A DNA stretch of 64,000 nucleotides from Ipomoea triloba (taxonomy: Eukaryota > Streptophyta > Magnoliopsida > Solanales > Convolvulaceae): assembly GCF_003576645.1 (NCBI RefSeq), contig NC_044924.1, positions 28,144,167-28,208,166 of the forward strand. Direction: 5' to 3'. The position numbers and the translations under genes are program-made. Below are positions 1 through 12,390 of the stretch, piece by piece; position 1 is the first letter of the stretch; each line of letters opens with the position of its first letter. The notes below the pieces were generated by a model that saw only the letters and a program-made list of their open reading frames with translations, was not told where the DNA came from and ran no database searches.

Positions 1-2903
1 CAAATTGCAACGTTAAATAGTTTGAGAGCCTAATTGATGCCTATTTGACACATTTTATGCAAAAAAAGTGACATTTAAATTTACCTGTTATTACAGGTCA
101 CTAATAGGTAATTATGCTTTATAAACTAAATTGACATTTTTATGTATCTAATTGCAATTTTAATTGGTTTGAATGCCTAATTGATTTTTCAGATAAAGTT
201 CGATGGTCTATTTGACACATTTTATGCAAAAAAAAAAAAAAGTGACATTTACATTTACCAAGTATTTCAGGTCACTAACAAGTAATTACGGTTGATGCAC
301 TAAATTGACATGTTTATGCACCTAATTGCAACATTAAAAATTTTGAGGGCCTAATTGATTTTTCAGGTAAAGTTCGATGGCCTATTTGACACATTTTATG
401 CCAAAAAAGTGACATTTACATTTACCTGTTATTACAGGTCACTAACAGGTAATTATGTATTGACGAACTAAATTGACATGTTTATGTACCAAATTGCAAC
501 GTTAAATAGTTTGAGAGCCTAATTGATGCCTATTTGACACATTTTATGCAAAAAAAGTGACATTTAAATTTACCTGGTATTACAGGTCACTAACAGGTAA
601 TTATGCTTTATAAACTAAATTGACATTTTTATGTATCTAATTGCAATTTTAATTTGTTTGATTGCCTAATTGATTTTGCAGATAAAGTTCGATGGTCTAT
701 TTGACACATTTTATGCAAAAAAAATGATATTTACATTTACCCGGTATTTCATGTCACTAACAGGTAATTGTGCTTTGATGGACTAAATTGACATGTTTAT
801 GCACCTAATTGCAACATTAAAAATTTTGAGGGGCTAATTGATGTTTCAGGTAAGTTTGATGGCCTATTTGACACATTTTATGCTAAAAAAGGGACATTTA
901 CATTTACCTGTTATTACAGGTCACTAACAGGTAATTATGCATTGATGAACTAAATTGACATGTTTATGTACCAAATTGCAACGTTAAATAGTTTGAGAGC
1001 CTAATTGATGCCTATTTGACACATTTTATGCAAAAAAAGTGACATTTAAATTTACCTGGTGTTACAGGTCACTAAAGGTAATTATGCTTTATAAACTAAA
1101 TTGACATTTTTATGTATCTAATTGCAATTTTAATTGATTTGAATGCCTAATTGATTTTTCAGATAAAGTTCGATGGTCTATTTGACACATTTTATGCAAA
1201 AAAAAAAAAGTGACATTTTTTCATTTACCAAGTATTTCAGGTCACTAACAAGTAATTACAGTTGATGAACTAAATTGACATGTTTATGCACCTAGTTGCA
1301 GCATTAAAAATTTTGAGGGCCTAATTGATTTTTCAGGTAAAGTTCGATGGCCTATTTGACACATTTTATGCCAATAAAGTGACATTTACATTTACTTGTT
1401 ATTACAGGTCACTAACATGTAATTATGCATTGATGAACTAAATTGACATGTTTATGTACCAAATTGCAACGTTAAATAGTTTGAGAGCCTAATTGATGCC
1501 TATTTGACACATTTTATGAAAAAAAGTGACATTTAAATTTACCTGGTATTACAGGTCACTAACAGGTAATTATGCTTTATAAACTAAATTGACATTTTTA
1601 TGTATCTAATTGCAATTTTAATTCGTTTGAATGACTAATTGATTTTTCAGATAAAGTTTGATGGTCTATTTGACACATTTTATGCAAAAAAATGATATTT
1701 ACATTTACCCGGTATTTCAGGTCACTAACAGGTAATTACGCTTTGATTGACTAATTGACATGTTTATGCACCTAATTGCAACATTAAAAATTTTGAGGGG
1801 CTAATTGATGTTTCAGGTAAGTTTGATGGCCTATTTGACACATTTTATGCTAAAAAAGGGACATTTACATTTACCTGTTATTACAGGTCACTAACAGGTA
1901 ATTATGCATTGATGAACTAAATTGACATGTTTCTGTAACAAATTGCAACGTTAAATAGTTTGAGAGCCTAATTGATGCCTATTTGACCCATTTTATGAAA
2001 AAAAGTGACATTTAAATTTACCTGGTATTACAGGTCACTAACAGGTAGTTATGCTTTATAAACTAAATTGACATTTTTATGTATCTAATTGCAATTTTAA
2101 TTGGTTTGAATGCCTAATTGATTTTTCAGATAAAGTTCGATGGTCTATTTGACACATTTTATGCAAAAAAAAATGATATATACATTTACCCGGTATTTCA
2201 TTTCACTAACAGGTAATTATGCTTTGATGGACTAAATTGACATGTTTATGCACCTAATTGCAACATTAAAAATTTTGAGGGGCTAATTGATGTTTCAGGT
2301 AAGTTTGATGGCCTATTTGACACATTTTATGCTAAAAAGGGGACATTTACATTTACCTGTTATTACAGGTCACTAACAGGTAATTATGCATTGACGAACT
2401 AAATTGACATGTTTATGTACCAAATTGCAACGTTAAATAGTTTGAGAGCCTAATTGATGCCTATTTGACACATTTTATGCAAAAAAAGTGACATTTAAAT
2501 TTACCTGGTATTACAGGTCACTAACAGGTAATTATGCTTTATAAACTAAATTGACATTTTTATGTATCTAATTGCAATTTTAATTGGTTTGAATGCCTAA
2601 TTGATTTTTCAGATAAAGTTCGATGGTCTATTTGACACATTTTATGCAAAAAAAAATGATATATACATTTACCCGGTATTTCATTTCACTAACAGGTAAT
2701 TATGCTTTGATGGACTAAATTGACATGTTTATGCACCTAATTGCAACATTAAAAATTTTGAGGGGCTAATTTATGTTTCAGGTAAGTTTGATGGCCTATT
2801 TGACACATTTTATGCTAAAAAAGTGACATTTACATTTACCTGTATTACAGGTCACTAACAGGTAATTATGCATTGATGAACTAAATTGACATGTTTGTGT
2901 ACA
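1..2903. repeat. Trimeric higher-order repeat domain (A-B-C, 479-489 bp)
   Basis: The A-type landmark CAAATTGCAACG recurs at 1, 490, 972, 1460, 1939, 2421 and 2903, giving six trimer copies of 479-489 bp. In the first copy the A unit is about 148 bp, B about 173 bp and C about 168 bp. Length differences between copies come mostly from the A-tracts and from single-base changes. This looks like the basic organisation of the array, because the same A-B-C order reappears in fragments from 7 to 10 kb and from 12 to 20 kb. Confidence 0.9.
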
Positions 2904-5900
2904 AAATTGCAACGTTAAATAGTTTGAGAGCCTAATTGATGCCTATTTGACACATTTTATGCTAAAAGAGTGACATTTACATTTACCTGTATTACAGGTC
3001 ACTAACAGGTAATTACGCTTTGATGGACTAAATTGACATGTTTCTGTAACAAATTGCAACGTTAAATAGTTTGAGAGCCTAATTGATGCCTATTTGACAC
3101 ATTTTATGCTAAAAGAGTGACATTTACATTTACCTGTATTACAGGTCACTAACAGGTAATTACGCTTTGATGGACTAAATTGACATGTTTCTGTAACAAA
3201 TTGCAACGTTAAATAGTTTGAGAGCCTAATTGATGCCTATTTGACACATTTTATGCTAAAAGAGTGACATTTACATTTACCTGTATTACAGGTCACTAAC
3301 AGGTAATTACGCTTTGATGGACTAAATTGACATGTTTCTGTAACAAATTGCAACGTTAAATAGTTTGAGAGCCTAATTGATGCCTATTTGACACATTTTA
3401 TGCTAAAAGAGTGACATTTACATTTACCTGTATTACAGGTCACTAACAGGTAATTACGCTTTGATGGACTAAATTGACATGTTTCTGTAACAAATTGCAA
3501 CGTTAAATAGTTTGAGAGCCTAATTGATGCCTATTTGACACATTTTATGCTAAAAGAGTGACATTTACATTTACCTGTATTACAGGTCACTAACAGGTAA
3601 TTACGCTTTGATGGACTAAATTGACATGTTTCTGTAACAAATTGCAACGTTAAATAGTTTGAGAGCCTAATTGATGCCTATTTGACACATTTTATGCTAA
3701 AAGAGTGACATTTACATTTACCTGTATTACAGGTCACTAACAGGTAATTACGCTTTGATGGACTAAATTGACATGTTTCTGTAACAAATTGCAACGTTAA
3801 ATAGTTTGAGAGCCTAATTGATGCCTATTTGACACATTTTATGCTAAAAGAGTGACATTTACATTTACCTGTATTACAGGTCACTAACAGGTAATTACGC
3901 TTTGATGGACTAAATTGACATGTTTCTGTAACAAATTGCAACGTTAAATAGTTTGAGAGCCTAATTGATGCCTATTTGACACATTTTATGCTAAAAGAGT
4001 GACATTTACATTTACCTGTATTACAGGTCACTAACAGGTAATTACGCTTTGATGGACTAAATTGACATGTTTCTGTAACAAATTGCAACGTTAAATAGTT
4101 TGAGAGCCTAATTGATGCCTATTTGACACATTTTATGCTAAAAGAGTGACATTTACATTTACCTGTATTACAGGTCACTAACAGGTAATTACGCTTTGAT
4201 GGACTAAATTGACATGTTTCTGTAACAAATTGCAACGTTAAATAGTTTGAGAGCCTAATTGATGCCTATTTGACACATTTTATGCTAAAAGAGTGACATT
4301 TACATTTACCTGTATTACAGGTCACTAACAGGTAATTACGCTTTGATGGACTAAATTGACATGTTTCTGTAACAAATTGCAACGTTAAATAGTTTGAGAG
4401 CCTAATTGATGCCTATTTGACACATTTTATGCTAAAAGAGTGACATTTACATTTACCTGTATTACAGGTCACTAACAGGTAATTACGCTTTGATGGACTA
4501 AATTGACATGTTTCTGTAACAAATTGCAACGTTAAATAGTTTGAGAGCCTAATTGATGCCTATTTGACACATTTTATGCTAAAAGAGTGACATTTACATT
4601 TACCTGTATTACAGGTCACTAACAGGTAATTACGCTTTGATGGACTAAATTGACATGTTTCTGTAACAAATTGCAACGTTAAATAGTTTGAGAGCCTAAT
4701 TGATGCCTATTTGACACATTTTATGCTAAAAGAGTGACATTTACATTTACCTGTATTACAGGTCACTAACAGGTAATTACGCTTTGATGGACTAAATTGA
4801 CATGTTTCTGTAACAAATTGCAACGTTAAATAGTTTGAGAGCCTAATTGATGCCTATTTGACACATTTTATGCTAAAAGAGTGACATTTACATTTACCTG
4901 TATTACAGGTCACTAACAGGTAATTACGCTTTGATGGACTAAATTGACATGTTTCTGTAACAAATTGCAACGTTAAATAGTTTGAGAGCCTAATTGATGC
5001 CTATTTGACACATTTTATGCTAAAAGAGTGACATTTACATTTACCTGTATTACAGGTCACTAACAGGTAATTACGCTTTGATGGACTAAATTGACATGTT
5101 TCTGTAACAAATTGCAACGTTAAATAGTTTGAGAGCCTAATTGATGCCTATTTGACACATTTTATGCTAAAAGAGTGACATTTACATTTACCTGTATTAC
5201 AGGTCACTAACAGGTAATTACGCTTTGATGGACTAAATTGACATGTTTCTGTAACAAATTGCAACGTTAAATAGTTTGAGAGCCTAATTGATGCCTATTT
5301 GACACATTTTATGCTAAAAGAGTGACATTTACATTTACCTGTATTACAGGTCACTAACAGGTAATTACGCTTTGATGGACTAAATTGACATGTTTCTGTA
5401 ACAAATTGCAACGTTAAATAGTTTGAGAGCCTAATTGATGCCTATTTGACACATTTTATGCTAAAAGAGTGACATTTACATTTACCTGTATTACAGGTCA
5501 CTAACAGGTAATTACGCTTTGATGGACTAAATTGACATGTTTCTGTAACAAATTGCAACGTTAAATAGTTTGAGAGCCTAATTGATGCCTATTTGACACA
5601 TTTTATGCTAAAAGAGTGACATTTACATTTACCTGTATTACAGGTCACTAACAGGTAATTACGCTTTGATGGACTAAATTGACATGTTTCTGTAACAAAT
5701 TGCAACGTTAAATAGTTTGAGAGCCTAATTGATGCCTATTTGACACATTTTATGCTAAAAGAGTGACATTTACATTTACCTGTATTACAGGTCACTAACA
5801 GGTAATTACGCTTTGATGGACTAAATTGACATGTTTCTGTAACAAATTGCAACGTTAAATAGTTTGAGAGCCTAATTGATGCCTATTTGACACATTTTAT

Positions 5901-7000
5901 GCTAAAAGAGTGACATTTACATTTACCTGTATTACAGGTCACTAACAGGTAATTACGCTTTGATGGACTAAATTGACATGTTTCTGTAACAAATTGCAAC
6001 GTTAAATAGTTTGAGAGCCTAATTGATGCCTATTTGACACATTTTATGCTAAAAGAGTGACATTTACATTTACCTGTATTACAGGTCACTAACAGGTAAT
6101 TACGCTTTGATGGACTAAATTGACATGTTTCTGTAACAAATTGCAACGTTAAATAGTTTGAGAGCCTAATTGATGCCTATTTGACACATTTTATGCTAAA
6201 AGAGTGACATTTACATTTACCTGTATTACAGGTCACTAACAGGTAATTACGCTTTGATGGACTAAATTGACATGTTTCTGTAACAAATTGCAACGTTAAA
6301 TAGTTTGAGAGCCTAATTGATGCCTATTTGACACATTTTATGCTAAAAGAGTGACATTTACATTTACCTGTATTACAGGTCACTAACAGGTAATTACGCT
6401 TTGATGGACTAAATTGACATGTTTCTGTAACAAATTGCAACGTTAAATAGTTTGAGAGCCTAATTGATGCCTATTTGACACATTTTATGCTAAAAGAGTG
6501 ACATTTACATTTACCTGTATTACAGGTCACTAACAGGTAATTACGCTTTGATGGACTAAATTGACATGTTTCTGTAACAAATTGCAACGTTAAATAGTTT
6601 GAGAGCCTAATTGATGCCTATTTGACACATTTTATGCTAAAAGAGTGACATTTACATTTACCTGTATTACAGGTCACTAACAGGTAATTACGCTTTGATG
6701 GACTAAATTGACATGTTTCTGTAACAAATTGCAACGTTAAATAGTTTGAGAGCCTAATTGATGCCTATTTGACACATTTTATGCTAAAAGAGTGACATTT
6801 ACATTTACCTGTATTACAGGTCACTAACAGGTAATTACGCTTTGATGGACTAAATTGACATGTTTCTGTAACAAATTGCAACGTTAAATAGTTTGAGAGC
6901 CTAATTGATGCCTATTTGACACATTTTATGCTAAAAGAGTGACATTTACATTTACCTGTATTACAGGTCACTAACAGGTAATTATGCTTTATAAACTAAA
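2904..7000. repeat. Homogeneous 147-bp tandem expansion, 28 copies
   Basis: The landmark AAATTGCAAC lies at 2904, 3051, 3198 and 3345 and so on to 6873, that is 26 consecutive steps of exactly 147 bp after 3051 plus one before it. By eye the copies after the first look identical. The unit is a chimera: its front half is A-type (CAACGTTAAATAG) and its rear half is C-like (TGCTAAAAGAGTGACATTTA, then ACGCTTTGATGGAC). The array returns to B-type sequence at about 6,985. Such uniformity means very recent amplification or gene conversion, or a copy number altered by assembly. Confidence 0.95.
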
Positions 7001-7221
7001 TTGACATTTTTATGTATCTAATTGCAATTTTAATTGGTTTGAATGCCTAATTGATTTTTTAGATAAAGTTCGATGTCTATTTGACACATTTTATGCAAAA
7101 AAAAAATGATATTTACATTTACCTGCTATTTCAGGTCACTAACAGGTGATTACGCTTTGATGGACTAAATTGAAATGTTTATGCACCTAATTGCAACATT
7201 AAAAATTTTGAGGGGCTAATT

Positions 7222-7406
7222 NNNNNNNNNNNNNNNNNNNNNNNNNNNNNNNNNNNNNNNNNNNNNNNNNNNNNNNNNNNNNNNNNNNNNNNNNNNNNNN
7301 NNNNNNNNNNNNNNNNNNNNNNNNNNNNNNNNNNNNNNNNNNNNNNNNNNNNNNNNNNNNNNNNNNNNNNNNNNNNNNNNNNNNNNNNNNNNNNNNNNNN
7401 NNNNNN
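7222..7406. other. Assembly gap (N run, 185 bp)
   Basis: A run of N inside the satellite. The flanks are a C-type start (GAGGGGCTAATT) and a TCACTAACAGG end, so the missing DNA is almost certainly satellite. Its true length is unknown. Confidence 0.99.
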
Positions 7407-8167
7407 TCACTAACAGGTAATTATGCTTTATAAACTAAATTGACATTTTTATGTATCTAATTGCAATTTTAATTGGTTTGAATGCCTAATTGATTTTTCA
7501 GATAAAGTTCGATGGTCTATTTGACACATTTTATGCAAAAAAATATGATATATACATTTACCCGGTATTTCATTTTACTAACAGGTCATTATGCTTTGAT
7601 GGACTAAATTGACATGTTTATGCACCTAATTGCAACATTAAAAATTTTGAGGGGCTAATTGATGTTTCAGGTAAGTTTGATGGCCTATTTGACACATTTT
7701 ATGCTAAAAAAGGGACATTTACATTTACCTGTTATTACAGGTCACTAACAGGTAATTACGCTTTGATGGACTAAATTGACATGTTTATGTACCAAATTGC
7801 AACGTTAAATAGTTTGAGAGCCTAATTGATGCCTATTTGACACATTTTATGCAAAAAAATATGATATATACATTTACCCGGTATTTCAGGTCACTAACAG
7901 GTAATTACGCTTTGATGGACTAAATTGACATGTTTATGTACCAAATTGCAACGTTAAATAGTTTGAGAGCCTAATTGATGCCTATTTGACACATTTTATG
8001 CAAAAAAAGTGACATTTAAATTTACCTGGTATTACAGATCACTAATAGGTCATTATGCTTTATAAACTAAATTGACATTTTTATGTATCTAATTGCAATT
8101 TTAATTGGTTTGAATGCCTAATTGATTTTTCAGATAAAGTTCGATGGTCTATTTGACACATTTTATG

Positions 8168-8548
8168 NNNNNNNNNNNNNNNNNNNNNNNNNNNNNNNNN
8201 NNNNNNNNNNNNNNNNNNNNNNNNNNNNNNNNNNNNNNNNNNNNNNNNNNNNNNNNNNNNNNNNNNNNNNNNNNNNNNNNNNNNNNNNNNNNNNNNNNNN
8301 NNNNNNNNNNNNNNNNNNNNNNNNNNNNNNNNNNNNNNNNNNNNNNNNNNNNNNNNNNNNNNNNNNNNNNNNNNNNNNNNNNNNNNNNNNNNNNNNNNNN
8401 NNNNNNNNNNNNNNNNNNNNNNNNNNNNNNNNNNNNNNNNNNNNNNNNNNNNNNNNNNNNNNNNNNNNNNNNNNNNNNNNNNNNNNNNNNNNNNNNNNNN
8501 NNNNNNNNNNNNNNNNNNNNNNNNNNNNNNNNNNNNNNNNNNNNNNNN
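8168..8548. other. Assembly gap (N run, 381 bp)
   Basis: A run of N inside the satellite, starting right after a TTTTATG box where the A-tract normally begins. A single N also occurs at 9095, where two repeat units are joined out of register (CTAT-N-CGTTAAATAG), which suggests a collapsed or badly closed join. Confidence 0.99.
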
Positions 8549-8754
8549 ATTATGCATTGACGAACTAAATTGACATGTTTATGTACCAAATTGCAACGTT
8601 AAATAGTTTGAGAGCCTAATTGATGCCTATTTGACACATTTTATGCAAAAAAAGTGACATTTAAATTTACCTGGTATTACAGATCACTAACAGGTAACTA
8701 TGCTTTATAAACTAAATTGACATTTTTATGTATCTAATTGCAATTTTAATTGGT

Positions 8755-8955
8755 TTGAATGCCTAATTGATTTTTTAGATAAAGTTCGATGGTCTTTTGA
8801 ATGCCTAATTGATTTTTTAGATAAAGTTCGATGGTCTATTTGACACATTTTATGCAAAAAAGATAAAGTTCGATGGTCTATTTGACACATTTTATGCAAA
8901 AAAAAAAAAGTTCGATGGTCTATTTGACACATTTTATGCAAAAAAAAAAATGATA
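8755..8955. repeat. Nested partial duplications of the B monomer
   Basis: A piece of the B monomer (TTGAATGCC to GATGGTCT, about 42 bp) is duplicated. The adjoining segment from GATAAAGTTCGATGG through the TTTGACACATTTTATGC box and A-tract is then present three times in a row, each time with a shorter left end. The breakpoints fall in or next to the A-tracts. This is a small-scale stutter inside the larger array, probably from slippage or microhomology repair. Confidence 0.85.
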
Positions 8956-10639
8956 TATACATTTACCCGGTCTTTCATTTCACTAACAGGTAATTATGCT
9001 TTGATGGACTAAATTGACATGTTAATGCACCTAATTGCAACATTAAAAATTTTGAGGGGCTAATTGATGTTTCAGGTAAAGTTCGATGGCCTATNCGTTA
9101 AATAGTTTGAGACCCTAATTGATGCCTATTTGACACATTTTATGCAAAAAAAGTGACATTTAAATTTACCTGTTATTACAGGTCACTAACAGGTAATTAT
9201 GCTTTATAAACTAAATTGACATTTTTATGTATCTAATTGCAATTTTAATTGGTTTGAATGCCTAATTGATTTTTCAGATAAAGTTCGATGGTCTATTTGA
9301 CACATTTTATGTAAAAAAAAATGATATTTACATTTACCTGCTATTTCAGGTCACTAACAGGTAATTACGCTTTGATGGACTAAATTGACATGTTTATGCA
9401 CCTAATTGCAACATTAAAAATTTTGAGGGGCTAATTGATGTTTCAGGTAAGTTTGATGGCCTATTTGACACATTTTATGCTAAAAAAGTGACATTTACAT
9501 TTACCTGTTATTACAGGTCACTAACAGGTAATTATGCTTTATAAACTAAATTGACATTTTTATGTTTCTAATTGCAATTTGATTTTGGTTTGAATGCCTA
9601 ATTGATTTTTTAGATAAAGTTCGATGTCTATTTGACACATTTTATGCAAAAAAAAAATGATATTTACATTTACCTGCTATTTCAGGTCACTAACAGGTGA
9701 TTACGCTTTGATGGACTAAATTGACATGTTTATGCACATAATTGCAACATTAAAAATTTTGAGGGGCTAATTGATGTTTCATGTAAGTTTGATGGCCTAG
9801 TTGACACATTTTTTGCTAAAAAAGTAACATTTACATTTACCTGTTATTACAGGTCACTAATAGGTAATTATGCATTGACGAACTAAATTGACATGTTTAT
9901 GTACCAAATTGCAACGTTAAATAGTTTGAGAGCCTAATTGATGCCTATTTGACACATTTTATGCAAAAAAAGTGACATTTAAATTTACCTGTTATTAAAG
10001 GTCACTAACAGGTAATTATGCTTTATAAACTAAATTGACATTTTTATGTATCTAATTGCAATTTTAATTGGTTTGAATGCCTAATTGATTTTTCAGATAA
10101 AGTTCGATGGTCTATTTGACACATTTTATGTAAAAAAAATGATATTTACATTTACCTGCTATTTCAGGTCACTAACAGGTGATTACGCTTTGATGGACTA
10201 AATTGACATGTTTATGCACCTAATTGCAACATTAAAAATTTTGAGGGGCTAATTGATGTTTAAGGTAAAGTTCGATGGCCTATTTGACACGTTTTATGCT
10301 AAAAAAGTGACATTTACATTTACCTGTTATTACAGGTCACTAACAGGTAATTATGCATTGATGAACTAAATTGACATGTTTATGTACCAAATTGCAACGT
10401 TAAATAGTTTGAGACCCTAATTGATGCCTATTTGACACAGTTTATGCAAAAAAAGTGACATTTAAATTTACCTGGTGTTACAGGTCACTAACAGGTAATT
10501 ATGCATTGATGAACTAAATTGACATGTTTATGTACCAAATTGCAACGTTAAATAGTTTGAGACCCTAATTGATGCCTATTTGACACAGTTTATGCAAAAA
10601 AAGTGACATTTAAATTTACCTGGTATTAAAGGTCACTAA

Positions 10640-12390
10640 CAGGTAATTATGCTTTATAAACTAAATTGATATTTTTATGTATCTAATTGCAATTTTAATT
10701 GGTCTGAATGCCTAATTGATTTTTCAGATAAAGTTCGATGGCCTATTTGACACATTTTATGCTAAAAAAGTGACATTTACATTTACCTGTTATTACAGGT
10801 CACTAACAGATAATTATGCATTGATGAACTAAATTGACATGTTTATGTACCAAATTGCAACGTTAAATAGTTTGAGAGCCTAATTGATGCCTATTTGACA
10901 CATTTTATGCAAAAAAAAACTGACATTTAAATTTACCTGGTATTAAAGGTCACTAACAGGTAATTATGCTTTATAAACTAAATTGATATTTTTATGTATC
11001 TAATTGCAATTTTAATTGGTCTGAATGCCTAATTGATTTTTCAGATAAAGTTCGATGGCCTATTTGACACATTTTATGCTAAAAAAGTGACATTTACATT
11101 TACCTGTTATTACAGGTCACTAACAGATAATTATGCATTGATGAACTAAATTGACATGTTTATGTACCAAATTGCAACGTTAAATAGTTTGAGAGCCTAA
11201 TTGATGCCTATTTGACACATTTTATGCAAAAAAAAACTGACATTTAAATTTACCTGGTATTAAAGGTCACTAACAGGTAATTATGCTTTATAAACTAAAT
11301 TGATATTTTTATGTATCTAATTGCAATTTTAATTGGTCTGAATGCCTAATTGATTTTTCAGATAAAGTTCGATGGCCTATTTGACACATTTTATGCTAAA
11401 AAAGTGACATTTACATTTACCTGTTATTACAGGTCACTAACAGATAATTATGCATTGATGAACTAAATTGACATGTTTATGTACCAAATTGCAACGTTAA
11501 ATAGTTTGAGAGCCTAATTGATGCCTATTTGACACATTTTATGCAAAAAAAAACTGACATTTAAATTTACCTGGTATTAAAGGTCACTAACAGGTAATTA
11601 TGCTTTATAAACTAAATTGATATTTTTATGTATCTAATTGCAATTTTAATTGGTCTGAATGCCTAATTGATTTTTCAGATAAAGTTCGATGGCCTATTTG
11701 ACACATTTTATGCTAAAAAAGTGACATTTACATTTACCTGTTATTACAGGTCACTAACAGATAATTATGCATTGATGAACTAAATTGACATGTTTATGTA
11801 CCAAATTGCAACGTTAAATAGTTTGAGAGCCTAATTGATGCCTATTTGACACATTTTATGCAAAAAAAAACTGACATTTAAATTTACCTGGTATTAAAGG
11901 TCACTAACAGGTAATTATGCTTTATAAACTAAATTGATATTTTTATGTATCTAATTGCAATTTTAATTGGTCTGAATGCCTAATTGATTTTTCAGATAAA
12001 GTTCGATGGCCTATTTGACACATTTTATGCTAAAAAAGTGACATTTACATTTACCTGTTATTACAGGTCACTAACAGATAATTATGCATTGATGAACTAA
12101 ATTGACATGTTTATGTACCAAATTGCAACGTTAAATAGTTTGAGAGCCTAATTGATGCCTATTTGACACATTTTATGCAAAAAAAAACTGACATTTAAAT
12201 TTACCTGGTATTAAAGGTCACTAACAGGTAATTATGCTTTATAAACTAAATTGATATTTTTATGTATCTAATTGCAATTTTAATTGGTCTGAATGCCTAA
12301 TTGATTTTTCAGATAAAGTTCGATGGCCTATTTGACACATTTTATGCTAAAAAAGTGACATTTACATTTACCTGTTATTACAGGTCACTA
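10640..12390. repeat. Dimeric 317-bp expansion, about 5 copies
   Basis: The marker CAGATAATTATGCATTG is found at 10807, 11124, 11441, 11758 and 12075, exactly 317 bp apart. Each unit joins an A monomer (with a C-A9-CTGACATT A-tract) to a hybrid monomer that begins as type B (TTAATTGGTCTGAATGCC) and ends as type C (GATGGCCTATTTGACAC, TGCTAAAAAAG). The expanded unit is therefore a shortened A-B/C form of the trimer, made by loss of about one monomer through unequal exchange. Confidence 0.92.

Noticed and set aside
7216..8589. Several open frames over the N runs
   Set aside because: They exist only because N codons were read through, and there is no sequence support.
8726..8962. Minus-strand frame with tandem FLHKMCQIDHRT peptide repeats
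   Set aside because: It lies wholly in stuttered satellite sequence. The repeated peptide is the TTTGACACATTTTATGC box read backwards, and the frame does not persist in other copies.
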